DNA of 36,277 nucleotides, taken from contig JAGXAJ010000045.1 in NCBI GenBank assembly GCA_018971625.1, positions 1 to 36,277 on the forward strand, given 5' to 3'. Below the pieces are notes generated by a model. That model was not told the DNA's origin, did not search any database, and saw only the letters and a list, made by a program, of their open reading frames with translations. This DNA is from Pseudomonadota bacterium (GTDB taxonomy: Bacteria > Pseudomonadota > Alphaproteobacteria > Rhizobiales > Xanthobacteraceae). Every line of letters starts with the position of its first letter. Positions within the stretch are counted from its first letter, which is position 1. The translations under genes were made by a program, and so were the position numbers. Positions 31,075 to 36,277 of the stretch are shown in pieces.

Positions 31075-31934
31075 GGCCGCGCTCCCGGGCCGGAGATCGG
31101 AAGTCCGTTGCTGACATAGGAAAGATAATATTCGAGATCGCGGTATTCATCGGATTGCGGCTCGAGAGGCACGCCACGAGTCTGCGAGTTGCAGCTTGTA
31201 AAGCGCCGGCTGATGGTGCCCATGCCACCCCATTCGGAACGGTAGATCGGCATCGCATTGAGAATCCCCAGCGCCGGCGCAAGGATTTCGGCGCGCATCC
31301 GTTGGCCCGGATTCTGCACATGGCAGCTGGCACAGGAGAAGTTGAGCTGGCCGCGCCGTGTATAGAAATATTGCTTGCCGTTTTCGAAGGCTGCGAGCGC
31401 ACGCGGATCGTTCGGGATCTTGATGTCGAATGGCTTGCCGCGCGAGGTGAACGCCATGTAGGCGGTCAGTGCGGCCATCTCATCCTTCATATAGGACAGC
31501 GGCGCCTCGCCATTGGCCTCGCGGCAGCGGTTCAGCGCCAGTTCAAGTGTGATGACCTTGCCTTCCTTTTCGTCGAAATAGGGATAATTCTGGCGCACGC
31601 CGATGCCGCCATTGTCAAAACAATCCGCATAACCCTTGCCGTTCTTGAACGGCTTGGCGAACATCTCCTTGCCCATCTCCAGCGAGAATTCGTAAGGCGG
31701 GAATTCCTCCTTCTCGACCCACTGCCGGTGCATGTCCTCATTCAGCGAATAGGGGCCGTTGACGAAGTCCGCAAGCTTCAGCTTGGGGAATTTGGTGGTG
31801 AAGTAGTTCTGGAATGCCTTGGCGTCCGCCGCTGGGTCGGCGCTGTCGGCGGCGCCTGCGGGCAACGCAGCTGATAGCAGCGTCGCGAGCCCAAAGGCTA
31901 CCGAAGCAAGACGGATCGCAGGTCGCAGGTTCAT
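31071..31934 (-). CDS. soxA: SoxA, c-type cytochrome of the SoxXA complex (single-haem form)
   Basis: A 287-residue periplasmic protein with signal peptide 1-29. SoxXA joins thiosulfate oxidatively to the cysteine of SoxY. The active haem site CASCH is at 201-205 and the unusual haem ligand and sulfur-accepting Cys248 is in RRFTSCNSQTRG. The N-terminal half keeps Cys105 and Cys137, but no second CxxCH motif, so this is the one-haem SoxA form, not the two-haem form of Rhodovulum or Paracoccus. It starts 26 bp after soxZ and overlaps soxK by four bases. Confidence 0.96.
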   Translation of the reverse strand: MNLRPAIRLASVAFGLATLLSAALPAGAADSADPAADAKAFQNYFTTKFPKLKLADFVNGPYSLNEDMHRQWVEKEEFPPYEFSLEMGKEMFAKPFKNGKGYADCFDNGGIGVRQNYPYFDEKEGKVITLELALNRCREANGEAPLSYMKDEMAALTAYMAFTSRGKPFDIKIPNDPRALAAFENGKQYFYTRRGQLNFSCASCHVQNPGQRMRAEILAPALGILNAMPIYRSEWGGMGTISRRFTSCNSQTRGVPLEPQSDEYRDLEYYLSYVSNGLPISGPGARP

Positions 31935-31960
31935 GTCTCCACCGTCACTTCAACCGTTAT

Positions 31961-32272
31961 CTATTGAATCTTCGCCGTCGTCGTATCCGACGCGCCCTTG
32001 TTGTCGACCCAGCTGATCTTGAGGTCGTCGCCCTTGTTGCCGCCCTTGAAACTGAACTTGATATAGGGATCCTTGGACACCGCCGTGCCCCAATCGGCGA
32101 GGAATACGGTCTTGCCGTCGCATTCGAACGCCAGCTGCTGGATGAAATGCGGCGGAATCAGATTCCCCTTGGCGTCCTTGACGAAGCCGGAATCCATCGG
32201 GTGCTGGATCAGCGCCTGGACTTCGGTGGTGTCGCCGGTTGCGGTGGCGCGCACGCGAATGGTTGATGCCAT
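31961..32272 (-). CDS. soxZ: SoxZ, sulfur carrier complex subunit
   Basis: A 103-residue immunoglobulin-like protein without a signal peptide. Family sequences are visible: IRVRATATGDTTEVQALIQH, MDSGFVKDAKGNLIPPHFIQ and ISWVDNKGASDTTTAKI. SoxZ pairs with SoxY and is exported bound to it through the SoxY Tat signal. It is 110 bp from soxY, a wider gap than usual for this pair, and the gap contains a dispersed palindrome. Confidence 0.97.
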   Translation of the reverse strand: MASTIRVRATATGDTTEVQALIQHPMDSGFVKDAKGNLIPPHFIQQLAFECDGKTVFLADWGTAVSKDPYIKFSFKGGNKGDDLKISWVDNKGASDTTTAKIQ

Positions 32273-32319
32273 TTTTATTTATATTCCTTCCAGTTCAATT
32301 TCCGCGTGAGTTTACCTCA

Positions 32320-32338
32320 CCTCTCCCAAAGGGAGAGG
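32320..32338. repeat. Short CCTCTCCC-AAA-GGGAGAGG palindrome between soxY and soxZ
   Basis: A perfect 8-bp stem with a 3-base loop, 44 bp after the soxY stop. It resembles the palindrome at 4468-4491; both are followed by GGCGCG and a TTGTTGTT stretch, so they look like copies of one repeat family. It may form a processing or stabilising hairpin between two messages whose proteins are needed one to one. Confidence 0.6.
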
Positions 32339-32382
32339 GCGCGCGTTTCCGTTGTTGTTGCAGCCCAATCCTCTCATCGCTA

Positions 32383-32886
32383 TTAGCCGCCGCAGCCGCC
32401 GACGGTCACCTTGACTTCCTTGGTGGCGCTATAGAGCTTGCCGGCCGCTTCCACGATCGCAGTGACGCTGCTGGTCTTGGCCATTTTGAGGCGATTGGCC
32501 ACGCTCGGGATCGTGCCCGGCGGAATGTTGTAGGACGCCGCCAGCGCGTTTGGATTATCGGCGACCAGGAACGAGATCGAGGTCACATCAGCCAACGTGG
32601 TCGTCACCGAAACCGGAACCACCGCGCCGTTCTCGGCGATCTCGGGCGCGTCGAGCTTGACCTTGTCGGACGCCTCGGCCGTCTTGCCGTACAGCGCCTT
32701 GATGGCGTCGGCCTGCCCCTTCTGCTTGAACGCTTCCTCCGGCCATTTGTCGTTGGCTGCGGCAAGCGCCGGCACCGCGCCGAACGAAAAGTTGCCGAGA
32801 CCGGTCAGCGTGACCACGATGGCGCCTTTCAGGATCAGCCGCCGCGTCGCCGAAAATTCCGAGAATTGGTCGTCGGTGGCGGTCAT
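32383..32886 (-). CDS. soxY: SoxY, sulfur-carrier protein
   Basis: A 167-residue protein whose C-terminal VTVGGCGG is the swinging arm; Cys165 carries the thiosulfate sulfur between Sox enzymes. The N-terminus has a Tat signal (ATRRLILKGAIVVTLTGLG), so the SoxYZ dimer is exported folded. The body contains SISFLVADNPNALAASYNIP, as expected for SoxY. It begins 28 bp after soxX. Confidence 0.97.
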   Translation of the reverse strand: MTATDDQFSEFSATRRLILKGAIVVTLTGLGNFSFGAVPALAAANDKWPEEAFKQKGQADAIKALYGKTAEASDKVKLDAPEIAENGAVVPVSVTTTLADVTSISFLVADNPNALAASYNIPPGTIPSVANRLKMAKTSSVTAIVEAAGKLYSATKEVKVTVGGCGG

Positions 32887-32914
32887 CCAGAATCTCCCAA
32901 AGCGCGGTGCGCCG

Positions 32915-33298
32915 TCACAAGGTCTGCAGGAAATCCACGATTGCGTTGATCTCCTGCTCGGTCAAAATCCGGTTCCGTCCGAACGGAGGCATCACAGTCT
33001 GCGGATTGCGTTTGGTTTCGTCGTTGAGGATTGCGACCAGCTCGTTGCGATCTGGAAATTTGCTTTTGATGTCCTTTAGCTCCGGCCCGATGGTGCCGGG
33101 GAGATCGCCGCCCTTGATTACATGACAGGTCAGGCAATTGCCCTTGCCGCGATCGAACGCCAGTTTTTGGCCCTCGACCGCAGCGGATTGCGCATGGACA
33201 GGACCTGCGGATGTCACGATGCCGATCAGCGACGTCAACAACAGCGCAGGGGCCAGGCGCATCAAGCGGCCGGGCTTTGTCGCGGAAGTGTCGTTCAA
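32915..33298 (-). CDS. soxX: SoxX, c-type cytochrome of the SoxXA complex
   Basis: A 127-residue monohaem cytochrome with a signal peptide (LMRLAPALLLTSLIGIVTSA, cleavage near VHAQS). Haem attaches at CLTCH (55-59) and Met103 in TVMPPFG is the likely distal ligand. SoxX receives electrons from SoxA. The TTG at 33298 is preferred over ATG 33262: GGGGGGA stands about six bases upstream and a promoter ends at 33340, whereas the ATG has no such site. It is the first gene of the sox run. Confidence 0.94.
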   Translation of the reverse strand: MNDTSATKPGRLMRLAPALLLTSLIGIVTSAGPVHAQSAAVEGQKLAFDRGKGNCLTCHVIKGGDLPGTIGPELKDIKSKFPDRNELVAILNDETKRNPQTVMPPFGRNRILTEQEINAIVDFLQTL

Positions 33299-33339
33299 GG
33301 CGTGTCCCCCCGCAGGTTTATCTTGTATCTCTTTTTCAG

Positions 33340-33369
33340 ATTATAGGCTGTCAAAAGCGGAAATGCCAA
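33340..33369 (-). promoter_or_regulatory. Sigma70-like promoter of the sox operon
   Basis: On the minus strand TTGGCA (33369-33364) and TATAAT (33345-33340) are separated by 18 bases. The -10 box is a perfect consensus and the -35 has one mismatch. Transcription would begin near 33333, giving a leader of about 35 bases before the soxX TTG. The shared interval 33299-33447 also serves the divergent methyltransferase. I do not see an obvious SoxR operator. Confidence 0.65.
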
Positions 33370-33447
33370 CGCTTGGCGACGCAGACAAAGTGATGCGGCG
33401 GTCGGGTAAAGCGGTTAACCTCGGTTGCCTGTGATCGGGAGAACAGC

Positions 33448-34143
33448 GTGGCGGAGTTCGTTGTGGAGTTCGGCAAGGATGGCCGACAGGTTGAGGCCGA
33501 CGGCCGTCTGGATGCTGCGGCGTTTCATCGTAACCATCAGGCGATCTGGGCTGTATTGCGGCAATTTCTTGCCGGCAAATCAGGCGATGTGGTCGAAGCC
33601 GGCAGCGGCACCGGCCAGCACGTGGCTCATTTCGCCAGCCATAGTCCCGATATCACCTGGTGGCCGAGCGATCTCAACGCGCAGCATCTTCGCAGCATTG
33701 ATGCCTGGCGGGTGCATTGCGGATTGTCGAATATCCGTCCGCCGTTGCGGATCGATTTGTCGGATCCGGCGTGGTGTCCCGCCATGCACGACGGCAGCGG
33801 TCCCGGCAAATTGCTGGCGGTATTTTGCGCCAATGTGATCCACATCGCGCCGTGGCGCGTCGCCGAAGGTCTGTTTGAAGGGGCAGGGCGCTATTTGCGC
33901 GCAGACGGCCGGCTGTTCCTGTACGGGCCGTTCAAGCGTGGCGGCAAGCACACCGCGCTCAGCAATGCGGTGTTCGACACCAGCCTTCGCGAAAACAATG
34001 CCGAATGGGGCGTTCGTGACGTCGAGGCGCTAGAGCGGCTCGCGGCCGGCGCGAATCTGGCGTTGGTCGAAATCGCCGCGATGCCGGCCAACAATTTCAT
34101 TCTGGTGTTTGGTCGGCCAAAAAGAGCTGACCCCGGCGCATAG
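33448..34143 (+). CDS. DUF938 class I SAM-dependent methyltransferase-like protein
   Basis: A 231-residue protein of the DUF938 family (COG-level: SAM-dependent methyltransferase-like). The nucleotide-binding motif VVEAGSGTGQHVAHFA is at about 47-62, WWPSDLN supplies the acidic ribose-binding position, and FCANVIHIAPW and LFLYGPFKRGGKHT are family-typical. Substrate unknown. The start is GTG at 33448 with GGGAG six bases upstream. It is divergent from soxX; no functional link is evident. Confidence 0.9.
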   Translation: MAEFVVEFGKDGRQVEADGRLDAAAFHRNHQAIWAVLRQFLAGKSGDVVEAGSGTGQHVAHFASHSPDITWWPSDLNAQHLRSIDAWRVHCGLSNIRPPLRIDLSDPAWCPAMHDGSGPGKLLAVFCANVIHIAPWRVAEGLFEGAGRYLRADGRLFLYGPFKRGGKHTALSNAVFDTSLRENNAEWGVRDVEALERLAAGANLALVEIAAMPANNFILVFGRPKRADPGA

Positions 34144-34195
34144 CGCAGGCCCGTTTGCGTCGTACTTCGGCGCGCCGCTTGCAGCTCGCGCGCGA

Positions 34196-35233
34196 CTACC
34201 TGATCGGCGGGGCGTACTGGATGCCGCCCGCGCTCCAAAGCTGGTTGAGCCCGCGCGGAATCTTCAGTTTCGAGCCGCTGCCGACATTGCGATCGTAGAC
34301 CTCGCCGTAATTGCCGACATGGCGGATGATACGCGCGGCCCAATCCTTGGTGAGGCCGAGGTCCTCGCCATAGGAACCTTCGGTGCCGACCAGGCGCATC
34401 ACGTCGGGCTTCTTCGACTTCAGCGCTTCGTCGATGTTCTTGGAGGTTACGCCGAGTTCCTCGGCATTGATCATCGCATACAGCGTCCACTTCACGATCA
34501 GCATCCAGTCGTCATCCCGCTCGCGCACCACCGGCGCCAGCGGCTCCTTGGAAATGATGTCCGGCAGGATGACGTGATCGTCCGGCTTCGACAGATTGAG
34601 ACGCAAAGCATAAAGCTGCGATGCGTCGGCGGTAAGAACATCGCATTTGCCGGTGTCGTAAGCCTTGACGACGTCGTCCAGCTTATCGAACTTCATCTCC
34701 TGGTACTTCATGTTGTTGGCGCGGAAATAGTCGGCCAGGTTGAGCCTGGTCGTCGTGTTGTCCTGCACGCAGATCTTGCTGCCGTCGAGCGCCAGCGCGG
34801 AATCGATATTTTTGGCGCGCGGCAGCATGAAACCTTCGCCGTCATAATAGGCCACGGCCGGGAAGTAGAGATCGTAATTGGTCTCGCGCGACATGCTCCA
34901 GGTCGAATTGCGGGAGAGAATATCGACCTTGCGGTTTTGCAGTTCCTTGAAGCGCTCATTGGCGTCGAGCGGGATGAATCTTGCCTTGCTCGGATCGTCG
35001 AAAATCGCGGCAGCCACCGCGCGACAGAAATCGACGTCGAAGCCGGTCCAGTTGCCTTTTTCGTCAGGAATCGAGAAGCCGGGCAGGCCGGCATTGACGC
35101 CGCAGAGCACCTCGCCGCGCCGGATGGTCCGCTTCAGCGTCTTGGTGTCGTAGCGCTCATAGGTGATGGCAATTGCCGCAACCGCGGCTGCGACCACCAA
35201 TCCGATCAGGAGGCCGCCTCGAAATGTCCGCAT
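34196..35233 (-). CDS. Amino-acid ABC transporter substrate-binding protein (AapJ/BztA-like)
   Basis: A 345-residue periplasmic binding protein. The membrane-targeting segment is residues 6-23. The family pattern is clear: RGEVLCGVNAGLPGFSIPDE, WTGFDVDFCRAVAAAIF, then NSTWSMSRETNYDLYF and DNTTTRLNLADYF. It belongs to the general L-amino-acid type (AapJ of rhizobia, BztA of Rhodobacter). The signal region lacks a clear cleavage site (VAAIAITYERYD), so it may remain membrane-anchored. No AapQMP-type permease or ATPase genes accompany it here. Confidence 0.9.
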   Translation of the reverse strand: MRTFRGGLLIGLVVAAAVAAIAITYERYDTKTLKRTIRRGEVLCGVNAGLPGFSIPDEKGNWTGFDVDFCRAVAAAIFDDPSKARFIPLDANERFKELQNRKVDILSRNSTWSMSRETNYDLYFPAVAYYDGEGFMLPRAKNIDSALALDGSKICVQDNTTTRLNLADYFRANNMKYQEMKFDKLDDVVKAYDTGKCDVLTADASQLYALRLNLSKPDDHVILPDIISKEPLAPVVRERDDDWMLIVKWTLYAMINAEELGVTSKNIDEALKSKKPDVMRLVGTEGSYGEDLGLTKDWAARIIRHVGNYGEVYDRNVGSGSKLKIPRGLNQLWSAGGIQYAPPIR

Positions 35234-35294
35234 GATTTATCTCTCGCCAATGAATACTGGAAAATGGGTCGGATCTGGAAAACGGCGCGTTCGA

Positions 35295-35888
35295 TCAAAG
35301 CTCCGGCTTCTGCCGGATAATCACCTTGGTACCGACCGGGACGCGGTCATAGAGGTCAACGACATCGGCATTGACCAGACGGAAGCAGCCGGAGGAGATA
35401 GCGGTCCCGATCGTGTCGGGCTGGTTGGTGCCGTGAATGCGATAGACCGTGGTGCCCAGATACATCGCGCGTGCGCCGAGCGGGTTGCCGGGGCCGCCGG
35501 CCATGAAGCGCGGCAGATAAGGCTGGCGCGCGATCATTTCCGGTGGCGGCGTCCAGTCCGGCCATTCTGCCTTGCGCGTGATGTTCACCAACCCTTGCCA
35601 CTGGAATCCAACGCGGCCGACGCCGATGCCGTAGCGCAGTGCGCGGCCGTTGCCCTGGATCAGATAAAGGTGCCGCTCCGCAGTCGAGATGATGATGGTG
35701 CCGGGCGGTTCGTTGGTGCGGTAGAACACCATCTGCTTGCGGAATTCCGGATCGAGCTGCACGGAATCATCCGGAATCAACCCCGGCTCGTCGCCGCGGT
35801 CCGGTTGCTGGGCATAGCTGTGCGAAATCGAAAGCATCAGACCCGTGGCTGCCACTATCGTGCAGATCAGGTGCCGAAACTTGGTCAT
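35295..35888 (-). CDS. L,D-transpeptidase (YkuD/ErfK family)
   Basis: A 197-residue exported cell-wall enzyme. Signal peptide residues 1-27 (ending SHSYAQQ). The YkuD catalytic motif is complete: His152 in YRIHGTNQP and Cys168 in SSGCFRLVNADVVDLYD. Family members make 3-3 peptidoglycan crosslinks or attach proteins to peptidoglycan; which applies is not decidable here. The ATG at 35888 has AGGAGAG eight bases upstream, so the longer frame to 35987 is rejected. A 27-bp dyad lies upstream. Confidence 0.93.
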   Translation of the reverse strand: MTKFRHLICTIVAATGLMLSISHSYAQQPDRGDEPGLIPDDSVQLDPEFRKQMVFYRTNEPPGTIIISTAERHLYLIQGNGRALRYGIGVGRVGFQWQGLVNITRKAEWPDWTPPPEMIARQPYLPRFMAGGPGNPLGARAMYLGTTVYRIHGTNQPDTIGTAISSGCFRLVNADVVDLYDRVPVGTKVIIRQKPEL

Positions 35889-35929
35889 GCGAAAGCTCTC
35901 CTGGTGGGCGCGCGAAGGGGGTATGTACC

Positions 35930-35956
35930 ATCGTTTTGCTAAATTACTAAAACGAT
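35930..35956. promoter_or_regulatory. Dyad upstream of the L,D-transpeptidase, possible operator
   Basis: ATCGTTTT (35930-35937) and AAAACGAT (35949-35956) are perfect inverted arms around the AT-rich GCTAAATTACT, 42 bp before the start codon. The centre spacing puts the arms about two helical turns apart, as for a dimeric repressor or activator site. It is AT-rich in a GC-rich background. Confidence 0.45.
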
Positions 35957-36129
35957 CAAATCCCACCTCTTGCGGGATGGCAAGCAATCCGGGCCGATCT
36001 GAACATACGTCGCTGGAATGGTTCGGATTTTATGAATTGTGCAGGTCCCGAAGGATTCGAAAAAGCGGACGGATGGACGGGACTCCGCATCGATGAATTG
36101 CTCGTGGCCCCCACCCCGACCCGTCCCCG

Positions 36130-36277
36130 TGTTCAGACCGGGGAGATGGTGGACGGGTGTTCGGAGACATCGTGGACACTTTCGACAGCGAATCAAGGAG
36201 GCTGTCGGATGCCATTCCACGAGGTGTCCCGGATGGACGCGAGATTGGAGTTTGTGATGCTGGCCTCGGAAGAAGGA
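36130..36277 (+). mobile_element. Left end of an IS481-like insertion sequence (cut by window edge)
   Basis: Two similar motifs in direct order, TGTTCAGACCGGGGAGATGG (then TGGAC) at 36130 and TGTTCGGAGACATCGTGGAC at 36158, precede the start of a transposase frame at 36209. IS481-type elements begin with TGT, and repeated end motifs can be transposase-binding sites. The exact terminus (36130 or 36158) is not fixed, as the right end is outside the window. Confidence 0.65.
36209..36277 (+). CDS. IS481-family transposase (partial, first 23 residues)
   Basis: The frame from ATG 36209 gives MPFHEVSRMDARLEFVMLAS and continues to the edge without a stop. MDARLEFVxLA is the familiar beginning of rhizobial IS481-type integrase-core transposases, ahead of their helix-turn-helix. 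AAGGAG precedes the start by nine bases. The catalytic DDE core is outside the window, so activity cannot be judged. Confidence 0.7.
   Translation, partial: MPFHEVSRMDARLEFVMLASEEG

Noticed and set aside
33340..33354. TTGACA and TATAAT on the minus strand before soxX as the promoter pair
   Set aside because: These two hexamers are only three bases apart, too close for one promoter; TTGGCA 18 bases upstream of TATAAT is the workable -35.

Overview
The window reads as chromosome of a Bradyrhizobium-like alphaproteobacterium (Hyphomicrobiales, Nitrobacteraceae). This is inferred from the high GC content, the families present (HWE histidine kinase, giant multi-HAMP hybrid kinase, Leu-family and AapJ-like solute-binding proteins, Sox proteins, DUF938) and three short repeat types I recognise from that group. 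No rRNA, tRNA or CRISPR was found. Most genes are on the minus strand.

Left part (1-4620). A DUF1614-type membrane protein runs off the left edge. Next comes a proteobacterial sortase with its dedicated VIT/VWA surface substrate, which ends in an LPKTA sorting signal. Two strong hairpins lie between substrate and sortase. A Cro/C1-type regulator is divergent from the substrate gene. A Bradyrhizobium-type palindromic repeat follows it.

4628-8757. An orphan Leu/Ile/Val-type binding protein is followed by the wreck of a dipeptide ABC transporter: the two ATPase genes are each truncated and the first carries frameshifts. An LTA-synthase/sulfatase-like membrane enzyme follows, adjoining the scar.

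8803-14227, all minus. A MAPEG protein; a tightly coupled ATPase / FtsX-type permease / AttH-type lipocalin-like operon; and a methyltransferase carrying a signal peptide.

14516-24618. A collapsed MFS gene lies convergent to a two-gene signalling operon. That operon consists of a 2092-residue cytoplasmic hybrid kinase (eleven 92-residue HAMP-type repeats at exactly 276 bp, GAF, HisKA, ATPase, three receivers) and a REC-PAS-HWE kinase 12 bp downstream. An intact MFS transporter follows, divergent from an orphan ATP-grasp protein.

26251-33447. A thiosulfate-oxidation cluster runs soxX-soxY-soxZ-soxA-soxK-soxB, then a DsrE-like gene, a second DsrE gene cut down by a repeat, a frameshifted GlcG/HbpS gene and a persulfide dioxygenase-rhodanese fusion. 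A good sigma70-like promoter precedes soxX. No soxCD is in the cluster. SoxX, SoxA, SoxY, SoxZ and SoxB would oxidise the thiosulfate sulfone sulfur in the periplasm; the dioxygenase-rhodanese would handle persulfide in the cytoplasm.

33448-36277. A DUF938 methyltransferase divergent from sox, an AapJ-like amino-acid-binding protein without its permease, an L,D-transpeptidase with a dyad in its promoter region, and the left end of an IS481-like element cut by the window edge.
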